DNA of 64,000 bases. Origin: Octadecabacter ascidiaceicola (GTDB taxonomy: Bacteria > Pseudomonadota > Alphaproteobacteria > Rhodobacterales > Rhodobacteraceae). The notes beneath the pieces are model-generated. The model did not search any database and was not told where the DNA came from. It saw only the letters and a program-made list of their open reading frames with translations. This document shows, in pieces, positions 9,126 through 18,998 of the stretch. The stretch spans positions 62,001 to 126,000 of the forward strand of contig NZ_FXYD01000005.1 of the NCBI RefSeq assembly GCF_900185015.1, in the 5' to 3' direction. Made by a program: the position numbers and the translations under genes. Positions within the stretch are counted from its first letter, which is position 1; each line of letters opens with the position of its first letter.

Positions 9126-10022
9126 ATGGCGTTGGATGACATGGAACAGCAGAAATCAACGGCGTCGGCGTGGTTCCGCACGCTGCGCGATGAGATTGTG
9201 AAAGCCTTTGAAAATTTGGAAGATACTCAGATGGAAGGTACGTTTTCTGACCTTCCAGCCGGGCGATTTGAAGTGACTGAAACCAAACGCACTGGTGATA
9301 GCGGCGAGGACGCCGGTGGCGGTTTGATGTCAGTGATGCGTGGCGGGCGTGTATTTGAAAAAGTCGGCGTCAATATCTCGACCGTTTACGGCACCTTGGG
9401 TGCGCGCGCGCAGGCGGCAATGATGGCCCGTAAGGGGCTGGATGGAATGGCCGATGATCCGCGCTTTTGGGCGTCCGGTATTAGCCTTGTTGCGCATATG
9501 CAAAACCCGCACGCACCTGCGGTTCATATGAATACTCGCATGTTCTGGACGCCCCATGCGTGGTGGTTTGGCGGTGGGTCTGACCTGAACCCCTGCATTG
9601 AATATGATGAGGACACGGCGCATTTTCATGACACGCAAAAAGCATGGCTCGACACACATGGCGACGCGCATTACCCCAAGTTCAAGGCATGGGCGGACGA
9701 GTATTTCTACATCCCGCACCGCAACCGCGCTCGTGGCGTTGGGGGGGTGTTTATGGACGATCACTGCACGGGTGATTGGGCCGCTGATTTCACCCTGACG
9801 CAGGACTTGGGGCGCGCATTTTTGCCCGCCTATGTGCCTTTGGTTGAGAAACGCCGGAACAACGAGTGGTCTGAAGCTGACAAGGATGCGCAGCTTGTGC
9901 ATCGCGGCCTCTATGCGGAATATAACCTTGTGTATGATCGCGGAACGAAGTTCGGCCTAGAAACAGGGCATGACGCGAATGCAGTGCTGATGAGCCTGCC
10001 GCCGTTGGCAAAATGGGTTTAA
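9126..10022 (+). CDS. hemF: Oxygen-dependent coproporphyrinogen III oxidase
   Basis: HemF decarboxylates two propionates of coproporphyrinogen III to vinyl groups with O2, giving protoporphyrinogen IX for heme. At 298 residues it is the normal length. Family landmarks include the HMNTRMFW segment, WWFGGGSDLNPC and FKAWADEYFYIPHRNRARGV. Near the C-terminus the YNLVYDRGTKFGL signature and MSLPPLAKW are present. The last ten bases overlap the next gene, which implies coupled translation. hemE and hemC follow within 2 kb, a small heme cluster. Confidence 0.95.
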   Translation: MALDDMEQQKSTASAWFRTLRDEIVKAFENLEDTQMEGTFSDLPAGRFEVTETKRTGDSGEDAGGGLMSVMRGGRVFEKVGVNISTVYGTLGARAQAAMMARKGLDGMADDPRFWASGISLVAHMQNPHAPAVHMNTRMFWTPHAWWFGGGSDLNPCIEYDEDTAHFHDTQKAWLDTHGDAHYPKFKAWADEYFYIPHRNRARGVGGVFMDDHCTGDWAADFTLTQDLGRAFLPAYVPLVEKRRNNEWSEADKDAQLVHRGLYAEYNLVYDRGTKFGLETGHDANAVLMSLPPLAKWV

Positions 10023-10537
10023 GCGAAAAAGACTACCGCGCGGGTCTTGTGATTGAGGTCAACGACCGTATGCAGCGCGATTACCGATATGAATTGGCCG
10101 TTGATGTTGGCGGCCTGGCGGACGGGTTCACGCCCCATTACTCGCCGGCAGAAATGCTGGCGATGGGCGTGTTTGAGGGCAAGTATTGCAACGACTGCAC
10201 CGATGAATTGCCCACTGAATGGTTTGATGGAGCCAAAACATCGGACGTTGCGAACGTTGAGCTGAACTATTTCGGTGTAAAAAGCCGCCAACGCCTCTCG
10301 GAATGGCGTCGAAAGGGCTGGATATACGAGCCCGACCCACGTGGCTGGTTTCAATGGTATTGCCGCTATTATTTGGGTCGTCGCATTGAGGCGCTCGACG
10401 CGGTTCAAATCAAACGCTGGCGTGCGTTTTCACGGCATGCGGGGCAGGTGCGGGCAAACTGCGACCCGGGCGACATTTTTTGCCGCCCGCGCCAACGGCA
10501 GGGTTTGCTGCAATGGGCCCATGATCCGCTGATCTAG
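10013..10537 (+). CDS. Conserved protein of unknown function coupled to hemF
   Basis: The 174-residue product is hydrophilic with no signal peptide or membrane segment. It has paired cysteines (KYCNDC near residues 59-64, and NCDPGDIFC near 150-158). The region between them is rich in Trp and Tyr (WYCRYYLGRR), with a C-terminal RQRQGLLQWAHD motif. I recognise it only as a conserved hypothetical. Its ATG lies inside the end of hemF (ten-base overlap, different frame), so it is probably made together with HemF. The Cys pairs could bind metal, but that is speculation. Confidence 0.75.
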   Translation: MGLSEKDYRAGLVIEVNDRMQRDYRYELAVDVGGLADGFTPHYSPAEMLAMGVFEGKYCNDCTDELPTEWFDGAKTSDVANVELNYFGVKSRQRLSEWRRKGWIYEPDPRGWFQWYCRYYLGRRIEALDAVQIKRWRAFSRHAGQVRANCDPGDIFCRPRQRQGLLQWAHDPLI

Positions 10538-10547
10538 GCCCCCGCGC

Positions 10548-11582
10548 TTAGCCGTTTCTGATCGTATCAATCATCAATTGAACGTTCTCTGGATCCGCGT
10601 CTGGCGTGATCCCGTGACCGAGGTTGAAGATATGCGGCCCGTTTTGCAGCGCATCCACGATGCGACGTGTTTCCGAAACGAGGGCGTCGCCGCCAGTGAC
10701 CATGTGGGATGATTTCAGGTTGCCCTGCACGCAGCCGCCGATTTGCATTTTGTCGGCTGCCCATGCGGCTGTGACACCGTCATCCAGCGCAATGCAGTCG
10801 GCACCAATGGCCTCGTGGAGACCAACGTATTTCTCGCCCGCGCCACGGGGGAAGGCGATGATCGGTGTATTCGGGTGTTTTGCCTTAAGCGCGGCGACGA
10901 TGCGGGCCATTGGTTTGATCGAGTAGTTTAGGAAGTCATCACCCTTAAGCGAACCCGCCCAGCTGTCGAAGAGCTTAACGACTTCGGCGCCAGCGTCGAT
11001 CTGCATTGACAGGTAATCGATCGTGCCCTCGGTGATCACATCAAGAAGCCCTTCGAAAACGGCTTTGTTTGCATCTTTCAATGCATGTGCTGGCCCTTGA
11101 TCCGGCGTGCCTTTGCCCGCGATCATATAGGTCGCAACGGTCCAAGGTGCGCCCGCAAAGCCTATGAGTGTTGTTTCGGACGGCAATTCACGGGACAGGA
11201 TTTTGACCGTTTCATAGATCGGGGAAAGCGTGTCGTGGATCGCGCTGACGGGTTTCAGCGCCTTCAGCTCATCTGACGTGGTGATTGTCGACAGGCGCGG
11301 GCCTTCGCCGGTGACAAACCACAAATCAGCGCCCAAAGCTTGGGGCAGCAGCAAAATGTCAGCAAACAGGATGGCCGCGTCGAAACCGTAGCGGCGAATT
11401 GGCTGTAATGTGACCTCAGCGGCGAGTTCGGGATTGTAGCACAGGGACAGGAAATCACCGGCTTGCGCGCGGGTGGCTTTATATTCTGGCAAGTAGCGGC
11501 CCGCCTGCCGCATCATCCAAATCGGGGGCGTTGGCAGGGTTTCACCTGCTAGGGCGCGAAGAATTGTCTTTTGCGTGCTCAT
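10548..11582 (-). CDS. hemE: Uroporphyrinogen decarboxylase
   Basis: HemE removes four acetate carboxyls of uroporphyrinogen III to give coproporphyrinogen III in the cytoplasm. The 344-residue protein has the N-terminal signature [15 protein letters not shown], followed by [13 protein letters not shown] and the [12 protein letters not shown] region. The C-terminal [16 protein letters not shown] also matches. I placed the start at 11582, where GGAGG sits a suitable distance upstream; a longer frame begins at 11636. It converges with the hemF pair and diverges from hemC across a 93-base promoter region. Confidence 0.95.
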   Translation of the reverse strand: MSTQKTILRALAGETLPTPPIWMMRQAGRYLPEYKATRAQAGDFLSLCYNPELAAEVTLQPIRRYGFDAAILFADILLLPQALGADLWFVTGEGPRLSTITTSDELKALKPVSAIHDTLSPIYETVKILSRELPSETTLIGFAGAPWTVATYMIAGKGTPDQGPAHALKDANKAVFEGLLDVITEGTIDYLSMQIDAGAEVVKLFDSWAGSLKGDDFLNYSIKPMARIVAALKAKHPNTPIIAFPRGAGEKYVGLHEAIGADCIALDDGVTAAWAADKMQIGGCVQGNLKSSHMVTGGDALVSETRRIVDALQNGPHIFNLGHGITPDADPENVQLMIDTIRNG

Positions 11583-11675
11583 TATGGCCTCCAATTGCTT
11601 TCTTGTCGGTGTCTCGTTTGGGCGTTGCCGAGTCAAGTGGTTGTAAGGGCCACGGGGCGCGGCTAATTGTGCGTT

Positions 11676-12641
11676 ATGGAAATTGATTTGCCCTCAGCGG
11701 CCCAGCCTTTGAAAATCGGTACACGTGGATCGCCCTTGGCGGTCGCGCAGGCTCATGAAACCCGTGCCCGCTTGATGAAAGCGCATGATTTACCTGAAGA
11801 TGCGTTTGAGATTTGCGTGATCAAAACGACCGGTGATGATCGCACATTGATCGATGCGGATATCGCGCTGAAGACGATTGGCAACAAAGGTTTGTTCACC
11901 AAAGAGATCGAAGAGGCGATGTTGCGCGGCGATATTGATATCGCGGTGCATTCCACCAAGGACATGCCAGTTGAGCAGCCCGATGGGTTGGTGCTGGACG
12001 TGTTTTTGCCGCGCGAAGATATGCGCGATGCGTTCGTGTCTGTTAATCATGCCGGAATTTCCGATCTGCCGCAGGGCGCCGTGGTTGGCACATCCAGCCT
12101 GCGCCGTCGTGCACAGCTATTGGCGAAACGTCCGGACCTGAAGGTCGTTGAATTTCGCGGTAACGTGCAGACGCGGTTGAAAAAGCTGGGGGACGGCGTG
12201 GCCGAAGCGACGTTTTTGGCGATGGCGGGGCTGAACCGCATGGATATGGGTGTTCACGCGACGGGCGCGATATCCGTTGAAGATATGTTGCCAGCGATTG
12301 CCCAAGGCACCATCAGCATCGAACGCCGCGTCGACGATCTACGTGCGCGCGATATGCTGGTGGCTATTCATGACGTCGCGGCGGGGCAGCAAATGGCGGC
12401 GGAACGCGCGTTTCTGGCGGCGCTTGATGGGTCTTGCGAAACACCGATTGCGGGCTTGGCTTTGATTGAGGGTGACCAGATTTGGCTGCGCGGAGAAATA
12501 TTGAAGCCGGATGGCAGCCAAGTGTTTACCGGAGAGAGGCGTGGGCCGATTGCGGATGGTGCTGCTATCGGACGCAGTCTGGCTGAAGAATTACTTGGTC
12601 AAGCTGGACCAGATTTCTTTGAGGCGGTGGTGGCGGGTTAA
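11676..12641 (+). CDS. hemC: Porphobilinogen deaminase (hydroxymethylbilane synthase)
   Basis: HemC joins four porphobilinogens into hydroxymethylbilane on a covalently bound dipyrromethane primer. The 321-residue product has [13 protein letters not shown] at the N-terminus, the HSTKDMP loop and the [11 protein letters not shown] motif. Cys254 in DGSCETPI is the primer attachment site. The ATG at 11676 fits the family start; a TTG nine bases earlier is less likely. The gene is divergent from hemE, so the two probably share control. Confidence 0.95.
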   Translation: MEIDLPSAAQPLKIGTRGSPLAVAQAHETRARLMKAHDLPEDAFEICVIKTTGDDRTLIDADIALKTIGNKGLFTKEIEEAMLRGDIDIAVHSTKDMPVEQPDGLVLDVFLPREDMRDAFVSVNHAGISDLPQGAVVGTSSLRRRAQLLAKRPDLKVVEFRGNVQTRLKKLGDGVAEATFLAMAGLNRMDMGVHATGAISVEDMLPAIAQGTISIERRVDDLRARDMLVAIHDVAAGQQMAAERAFLAALDGSCETPIAGLALIEGDQIWLRGEILKPDGSQVFTGERRGPIADGAAIGRSLAEELLGQAGPDFFEAVVAG

Positions 12642-12688
12642 CTGAAGTCCGTTCACTGTACTTCTTAACCGAATGCAAAATGTGAGTC

Positions 12689-12838
12689 TTACTCCTCAAG
12701 TTCGCAACTTTTCGTGGCTTCATCCCAACTGCCACCTGCGTCCAAGCAACTGTCTATTTGAAGAAAAACACTATCAATTAACCAGATCAATCCAACGAAA
12801 ATGATAGTGGCAAGTCCAAATCTTCGCGCAAGTGTCAT
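12689..12838 (-). CDS. 49-residue single-pass membrane protein with a paired-Cys tail
   Basis: This small reading frame encodes one hydrophobic helix (about residues 9-27) followed by the tail CLDAGGSWDEATKSCE, whose two cysteines (31 and 45) are 14 apart. The C-x2-GG-x-W pattern is familiar from small envelope proteins, so a periplasmic disulfide-bonded loop is likely. GGGAAG lies just before the ATG. It begins 16 bases after the stop of the FAD dehydrogenase on the same strand, so they may be cotranscribed. Its function is unknown. Confidence 0.6.
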   Translation of the reverse strand: MTLARRFGLATIIFVGLIWLIDSVFLQIDSCLDAGGSWDEATKSCELEE

Positions 12839-12854
12839 TCTTCCCGCCATTCCC

Positions 12855-14234
12855 CTAATCCGGTATCAACTTCCCCGGATTGAGGATGCCATTGGGATCT
12901 AGTGCGCCTTTAATCTTGCGCATCATATCAAGGGCGACTGGATCTTTTCGGCGGCGCATGGTGTTGAGTTTGGACAGGCCGACGCCGTGTTCGGCGGAGA
13001 AACTGCCGCCGAGGTCGGCGACGATGTCTTCCACGGCTTCGATGATTTTGTCCATTAAGTCTTGATCGTCACGCGAGGGGTAGACGCTGTAATGGATGTT
13101 GCCGTCCCCTAGGTGCGCGACGAAGTTCGGCTCATGGTCAGGGTCGAGCGCGGCCATGGCAACGCCTACACGCTCAAAAAACTCCGGAACCAGATCGAGT
13201 GGGAATGCGATATCGGTGTCGACGATGGGTTGGCGCCAGAACGCCAGCTCTGCGGCGGCTTCACGGCGTTCCCACATTTCGCGACGTTGGGATTCGTTTT
13301 GGGCAACGGCGGCGTCTAGGACCATGCCGCTTTCCATCATATCGGACATGATCTCGAGCAAGGTTTCATTCACGTCCGTATCAGTCGTAGTGGCGACCTC
13401 GACCATGATGTTGATGTCTTGGGGCCCCTCGAACGGTTCGCGTGCACCTTCAAAGCGGTCCATATAGACGTCGATATAGTTGCGCGGCATGTATTCGAAC
13501 GCCTCGACCGCGCCGCCCGTGGCGTCTTGAGTGCGGTTCAGTAGGGTAAGTGCGTCTTCAAGGGTCGGCGTGGCAACCATAGCCGTTGCGTAGGCTTTGG
13601 GCTTGGGTGCGAGTTTGACGACGGCCTTGGTGATGACGCCAAGGGTCCCCTCAGAGCCAATCAGAAGCTGGCGCAGGTTCAGGCCGGAATTGTCTTTGTG
13701 CAGCGCTGTCATGAGGTCGACGATTCGACCGTCAGCAAGCACGGCCTCAAGGCCCAGCACCAGATCACGTGTATTGCCGTAACGCAGCACGTTGGACCCG
13801 CCCGCGTTGGTAGACATCACGCCGCCGATCATTGCAGAACCCCGTGCGCCGAAAGTCAGTGGAAAAATCAGGTCTTCGGCTTCTGCGGCGTCGTGCAATG
13901 AGGATAGAATCACGCCAGCATCGACCACAGCGGTACGGGCACTGGTGTTGATGTCATGAATTGTGTTCATCCGATCAAGGGACAGCAAAACGCCACCGGG
14001 GGCGTAGGTGCCGCCAACCAGCCCAGTATGGCCCGAAACCGGGGTGATGGATTGGCGCTGTTCGTTGGCCAGTGCCATGATTTGCGAGACTTCTTGTGTG
14101 GATGCTGGGCGTAAAACGACACCAGGTTCGCCAGAATACTTGCCCGACCAGTCTTTTGACCAGCGCGCGACATCGTCCCCGGTCAACGCATTGGCGGTCC
14201 CTACGATCGCCTCAAAATCTTGCAACAGTGCCAT
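12855..14234 (-). CDS. FAD-binding dehydrogenase of the GlcD / D-2-hydroxyglutarate / D-lactate type
   Basis: This 459-residue flavoprotein oxidises a D-2-hydroxy acid. The N-terminal PCMH-type FAD domain contains SGHTGLVGG and MSTNAGGSNVLRYGNTRD. The C-terminal domain contains the metal/substrate motifs AHLGDGNIHY and SAEHGVGLSK, and NPGKLIP closes the protein. These features are shared by glycolate oxidase GlcD, D-2-hydroxyglutarate dehydrogenase and D-lactate dehydrogenase. No glcE or glcF is adjacent, so a stand-alone D-2-hydroxyglutarate or D-lactate dehydrogenase is more likely than glycolate oxidase. Confidence 0.85.
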   Translation of the reverse strand: MALLQDFEAIVGTANALTGDDVARWSKDWSGKYSGEPGVVLRPASTQEVSQIMALANEQRQSITPVSGHTGLVGGTYAPGGVLLSLDRMNTIHDINTSARTAVVDAGVILSSLHDAAEAEDLIFPLTFGARGSAMIGGVMSTNAGGSNVLRYGNTRDLVLGLEAVLADGRIVDLMTALHKDNSGLNLRQLLIGSEGTLGVITKAVVKLAPKPKAYATAMVATPTLEDALTLLNRTQDATGGAVEAFEYMPRNYIDVYMDRFEGAREPFEGPQDINIMVEVATTTDTDVNETLLEIMSDMMESGMVLDAAVAQNESQRREMWERREAAAELAFWRQPIVDTDIAFPLDLVPEFFERVGVAMAALDPDHEPNFVAHLGDGNIHYSVYPSRDDQDLMDKIIEAVEDIVADLGGSFSAEHGVGLSKLNTMRRRKDPVALDMMRKIKGALDPNGILNPGKLIPD

Positions 14235-14310
14235 ACATTACCTCTAGCAGTCAGAGCCTACGCAACTTGTGCGTGAAATCAAAGGGAGACAAGTCGAAAT
14301 AAAGGGTGTG

Positions 14311-14387
<77 letters not shown>

Positions 14388-14508
14388 ATGCACAGCGGGC
14401 GGAATAGTCGCGCTAGCGCTGCCTGTCAAATCGAAACTGACGCTTTTGGGGGGTTGTTCTTAGTCTCGCACCTTGATCAAGTCCGCTGACAAAGACAAAG
14501 GGCGCATT

Positions 14509-17500
14509 ATGTCATCAAAACAGTGGGAATTTTGGGTAGACCGGGGCGGTACATTTACCGACATCGTTGCACGCACACCTGATGGAAAATTGGTGACTCA
14601 AAAGCTTCTGTCGGAGAATCCAGAGCAATACGCAGATGCAGCCGTGCAAGGGGTGCATGATTTGATTGGCACTCCGAATCCCCCCGTCGGTTCGATTTCT
14701 GCTGTGAAGATGGGCACGACCGTTGCAACCAACGCGTTGCTGGAACGAAAAGGCGAGGACGTGTTGTTGCTGATCACCGAAGGTTTTCGTGATCTTCTTA
14801 AGATCGGCTATCAAACGCGGCCCGATTTGTTCGCGCTTGAGATTAAGCGCCCTGAACTTTTGTACACCGAAGTCGCGGAGGTGCAGGAGCGCCTGAATGC
14901 GGATGGTAGCATTCTGAAAGGTCTGGATGAGGTGGCGGTGCGTGCCGCTCTACAATCGGCGTTTGATAAAGGGGTGCGGGCCGTCGCGGTTGCACTGTTG
15001 CACGCATATCTTAACCCTGCACACGAGATTCTGATCGCAGAAATCGCGCGGGAAATCGGGTTTACACAAGTTAGCACAAGTCATGAGGTTTCGCGCCTCG
15101 CCAAGCTTGTTGGACGTGGGGACACGACGGTTGTAGATGCCTATCTGTCACCAATTCTGCGGCGATATGTAAACCAAGTCGCGGGTGCGTTGGATGTGGG
15201 CCGCGTTTGTGAGCGGTTGTTTTTTATGCAGTCCAGTGGCGGCCTAACAGATGCTGGACGTTTCCACGGGCGCGACGCGATCTTGTCCGGTCCTGCCGGT
15301 GGAATCGTCGGCATGGTCAAGACGGCTGAGGCCGCTGGCTATGGCAAGTTGATCGGCTTTGACATGGGCGGCACGTCTACCGATGTGAGCCACTATGCAG
15401 GCGAATACGAACGCTCCTTTGAGACCGAAGTCGCTGGCGTGCGGATGCGGGCACCTATGATGGATATTCACACGGTTGCGGCAGGTGGTGGGTCGATCTG
15501 TCGGTACGGCGATGGCCGTTTTCAGGTTGGTCCGGAAAGCGCAGGTGCCAACCCGGGCCCTGCGTGTTATCGCCGTGGTGGGCCGCTGACCGTCACCGAT
15601 TGCAATGTGCTGTTGGGTAAGCTGAACCCAGATCATTTCCCCCATGTGTTCGGGCCAAACGGTGACCAACCTCTGGACGTTGCGACCGTACGGTCAAAGT
15701 TTGAAGCCCTCGCTGAAGAGGTCGCCAACGAAAGTGGTGAAGCACCACGCGCGGTGGAAGACATCGCCGAGGGGTTCCTTGCGATTGCCGTCGATAATAT
15801 GGCGAATGCGATCAAGAAAATCAGTGTTCAGCGTGGTCATGACGTGACGGATTACACCTTGCAGTGCTTTGGTGGCGCAGGTGGGCAGCACGCCTGCCTT
15901 GTGGCCGAGGCGCTGGGCATGTCCCGTGTGCTGATCCATCCGTTCGCGGGCGTTCTGTCCGCGTTTGGCATGGGCTTGGCTGAACTGCGCGATTTGCGAG
16001 AGGTTCAGTTTGACGCCCCGCTTGCTGATGTGTCAAAGGCTGAAGCGACCTTGGCTGAACTGGGATCTGCTGCGCGTGATGCGGTGTTGTCCCAAGGCGC
16101 GAAAGACGTACGTAGCGAACTCTGGGCCTACTTGCGCTACAGCGGGACACAGCAAGACCTGAAAGTTGCCTTTGGTGCGGCTGACGCGATGAAGGCCGCG
16201 TTTGAGGCGGCACATTTGGCGCGTTTCGGGTTCACAAGCCCTGAGGCCGAAATTCTGTTCGAAATGCTGAGCGCCGAGGCCATTGGCGAGGGCGCGGCAC
16301 TGCCCGACCTTCGGGTAAAACAAGCGCAATCCCCTGACCCAATCGCTGTACATGATCGCCCATTCTATGAGCGTGCATCGTTGGGAATAGGCGATAAAGT
16401 CAGAGGCCCTGCGATCATTTTGGAACCGACAGGCACCAATGTCATCGAACCCAATTGGTCAGCAGAAGTGGATACATTGGGTAATCTAGTTTTGACGTCT
16501 GAGGCGCAACAAACAAACCGCAGCGCAAGCACCGAAGTCGACCCTGTCGTGCTTGAGGTGATGTCCAACTTATTCATGTCCGTGGCGGATCAGATGGGCG
16601 CGACTTTGGCCAACACGAGCCAGTCGGTGAATATCAAAGAACGCTTTGATTTTTCCTGCGCGATCTTTGATGGCTCTGGGGATCTGGTGGCGAATGCGCC
16701 ACATGTTCCGGTGCATTTGGGGTCCATGTCCGACAGTATCAAAACGGTGATGAAAGGCTGGCCATATGTGGTCGAGGGCGACGCGTTCATGCTGAATTCG
16801 CCCTACAACGGTGGTACGCATTTGCCGGATGTCACGGTGGTTACGCCTGTGTTTATCGATGGCAAGCCGCGCTTCTGGCTTGGGTCACGGGGACATCATG
16901 CCGACATTGGCGGCCGCACGCCGGGGTCCGCGCCGCCCGACAGTCAACACATCGATGAAGAGGGCGTGTTGATCGACAATGTTCAGCTGGTTTCAAAGGG
17001 GCGTTTTCTCGAGGACGATACTCGCGCGACGCTGTCATCAGGGCGATACCCGTGCCGCAACATTGATCAGAACGTTGCGGACCTGAAGGCACAGGTGGCT
17101 GCGAACGCGACGGGTATGGCGGAGATAAAACGGATTTGCTCTGGCTATGGTGTGGATGTCGTCACAGCCTATATGGGCCACGTCCAAGACAACGCAGAAG
17201 AAAGCGTACGCCGTGTGATTGATCGATTGTCAGATGGGTCGTTCACCTACCCGATGGACATCGGCCAAACGATACAAGTCTCCGTTTCCGTGGATAAATC
17301 CACTCGTACTGCGACTGTTGATTTCACTGGAACGAGTGCGCAGCATAGCGGCAATTACAACGCCCCCTATTCGGTTTGCTGTGCCGTGGTGCTGTATGTT
17401 TTCCGCACGCTTGTTGGCTCAGCCATTCCCCTCAACGAAGGGTGCTTGAAACCGCTCAAGATTGTTGCGCCGAGTGGCAGCATGCTGAACCCGACTTATC

Positions 17501-18057
17501 CGGCAGCTGTGATTGCGGGCAATACCGAAGTCAGTCAAGCGGCCTGTAACGCGCTTTATGGTGCGTTGGCTGTTATCGCTGGCTCGCAAGCCACGATGAA
17601 CAACTTTGTTTGGGGGAATGAGCGGTTTCAGAACTATGAAACGATCGCTGGTGGCACCGGCGCAGGCCCCGATTTCAATGGATGTGATGCCGTGCAAAGC
17701 CACATGACCAACACGCGCATGACGGACCCGGAAATTCTGGAGAAACGGTTTCCTGTTCGGCTCGATCGGTTCGAAGTTCGTGATGGGTCCGGTGGTGCTG
17801 GAGCCTTTACAGGCGGAAACGGTGCCCGCCGCGTCATGACGTTCTTGGAACCTGTCACGGTGACGACGCTTTGTTCTCATCGGGTTGTCCAGCCGTTCGG
17901 CGTGGGCGGCGGCGAAAACGGTGCGGCCGGGCGCAATTGGGCAGTAATGCCTGATGGGACGCGTCACGATTTGCGCGGGAACGATGAGATCGACTTGCCT
18001 GCAGGTGGCGCGTTTTACCTCGAGACACCGGGTGGCGGAGGCTGGGGAAAACCCTAG
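14509..18057 (+). CDS. 5-oxoprolinase / hydantoinase, HyuA-HyuB fusion
   Basis: This large cytoplasmic enzyme (1182 residues) fuses the ATP-dependent hydantoinase A-type half with the hydantoinase B-type half, as in 5-oxoprolinase, which opens pyroglutamate to glutamate using ATP. The N-terminal half starts with the phosphate-binding [11 protein letters not shown] and has [11 protein letters not shown] and the GGAGGQHAC motif. The second half begins near residue 685 ([12 protein letters not shown]) and contains [16 protein letters not shown] and a Gly-rich C-terminus. I used the ATG at 14509 because RGGTFTD then sits at the usual position. Hydantoins are an alternative substrate. Confidence 0.85.
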   Translation: MSSKQWEFWVDRGGTFTDIVARTPDGKLVTQKLLSENPEQYADAAVQGVHDLIGTPNPPVGSISAVKMGTTVATNALLERKGEDVLLLITEGFRDLLKIGYQTRPDLFALEIKRPELLYTEVAEVQERLNADGSILKGLDEVAVRAALQSAFDKGVRAVAVALLHAYLNPAHEILIAEIAREIGFTQVSTSHEVSRLAKLVGRGDTTVVDAYLSPILRRYVNQVAGALDVGRVCERLFFMQSSGGLTDAGRFHGRDAILSGPAGGIVGMVKTAEAAGYGKLIGFDMGGTSTDVSHYAGEYERSFETEVAGVRMRAPMMDIHTVAAGGGSICRYGDGRFQVGPESAGANPGPACYRRGGPLTVTDCNVLLGKLNPDHFPHVFGPNGDQPLDVATVRSKFEALAEEVANESGEAPRAVEDIAEGFLAIAVDNMANAIKKISVQRGHDVTDYTLQCFGGAGGQHACLVAEALGMSRVLIHPFAGVLSAFGMGLAELRDLREVQFDAPLADVSKAEATLAELGSAARDAVLSQGAKDVRSELWAYLRYSGTQQDLKVAFGAADAMKAAFEAAHLARFGFTSPEAEILFEMLSAEAIGEGAALPDLRVKQAQSPDPIAVHDRPFYERASLGIGDKVRGPAIILEPTGTNVIEPNWSAEVDTLGNLVLTSEAQQTNRSASTEVDPVVLEVMSNLFMSVADQMGATLANTSQSVNIKERFDFSCAIFDGSGDLVANAPHVPVHLGSMSDSIKTVMKGWPYVVEGDAFMLNSPYNGGTHLPDVTVVTPVFIDGKPRFWLGSRGHHADIGGRTPGSAPPDSQHIDEEGVLIDNVQLVSKGRFLEDDTRATLSSGRYPCRNIDQNVADLKAQVAANATGMAEIKRICSGYGVDVVTAYMGHVQDNAEESVRRVIDRLSDGSFTYPMDIGQTIQVSVSVDKSTRTATVDFTGTSAQHSGNYNAPYSVCCAVVLYVFRTLVGSAIPLNEGCLKPLKIVAPSGSMLNPTYPAAVIAGNTEVSQAACNALYGALAVIAGSQATMNNFVWGNERFQNYETIAGGTGAGPDFNGCDAVQSHMTNTRMTDPEILEKRFPVRLDRFEVRDGSGGAGAFTGGNGARRVMTFLEPVTVTTLCSHRVVQPFGVGGGENGAAGRNWAVMPDGTRHDLRGNDEIDLPAGGAFYLETPGGGGWGKP

Positions 18058-18998
18058 CGAGAAAAACGCCACTGTGTGATTTGTTCAATCGGGGCTTGGG
18101 GCGCGACTTCGATACTTGGGAAATGGTTGTGGCGCGGTGCGTCGGGCCAACCTTGGGCTTCGATTGCGATGCTATCGTGAGCGGGGCGATTGTCGTAGAT
18201 GTGCATGCCGGTTTCTGTCGTTGCGACACGCATCGATAGGCCATTCGCGCCAGTAAGGTGCAATACTTCAGTCAATGCGCGGCGCTGCTTTGTAATGCAG
18301 AATGTGTGATCAACAGGCGGAGACCCCAGCGCGAGCGGCCTTTGTTCCGTGAAATCGAACGGTGTTTGACGGACGGGTGCAATCTCTCCGGTTGGAAAAC
18401 TTGCTTCGTCTGTTGGTAGATATTCTAAAGCATCGATCTGCAATGAATGATCGCGCATGTGATCGCTACCGTCCAAGTTCCAATAGCTGTGATTGGTTAG
18501 GTTGGCGACGGTGGTCGCATCGGTTGTTGTCATGATGGCCAGACGCAAGGCAGGGCCTTCAAGGATTTCAAATCGCGCGGTTACCGTTCTGTTCGCGGGA
18601 AAGCCGCCGTCACCGTCACCTAACTTCAGCGTTAGTTCTAGACGGTCAACACTGTGATGGGCCACGTCCCAGATGCGCGTTTGTGTGCCACGTGTCCCGC
18701 TATGAAGCGTGTGCTTGCCGTCTAAATTTGCCTCAAAACGATGATCATATCCGTCGATAACGGCAGTTGCATTTGTAATGCGGTTGGCGACTGGGCCAAC
18801 GATTGCTCCATGATACTGAAACGTACCCTCATAGCGGGATAAGTCAGGCGCGCCGACAGTCAGGTTGTGTTCAATGCCGCTCAACCGAACGTCTTGCAAA
18901 ATTGCGCCAAGCGTCAAGACACGTGCACTCAATCCGTGCGCCGAGATTGTCAGTGCATCAACGGTCCGGCCGTCGGAGGTTGTCCCAAACTGTGTCAA
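18054..18998 (-). CDS. galM: Aldose 1-epimerase (mutarotase), TTG start
   Basis: GalM interconverts alpha- and beta-galactose so that released sugar can be used. The 314-residue product has the mutarotase pattern WGAILQDV-like [22 protein letters not shown], the catalytic His in TNHSYWNL and a C-terminal Glu in [14 protein letters not shown] placed the start at a TTG whose TTGA overlaps the beta-galactosidase stop by four bases; this gives the family-like N-terminus [12 protein letters not shown] longer frame begins at 19046 but lies inside the upstream gene. It is the last gene of the galactoside operon. Confidence 0.83.
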   Translation of the reverse strand: MTQFGTTSDGRTVDALTISAHGLSARVLTLGAILQDVRLSGIEHNLTVGAPDLSRYEGTFQYHGAIVGPVANRITNATAVIDGYDHRFEANLDGKHTLHSGTRGTQTRIWDVAHHSVDRLELTLKLGDGDGGFPANRTVTARFEILEGPALRLAIMTTTDATTVANLTNHSYWNLDGSDHMRDHSLQIDALEYLPTDEASFPTGEIAPVRQTPFDFTEQRPLALGSPPVDHTFCITKQRRALTEVLHLTGANGLSMRVATTETGMHIYDNRPAHDSIAIEAQGWPDAPRHNHFPSIEVAPQAPIEQITQWRFSR

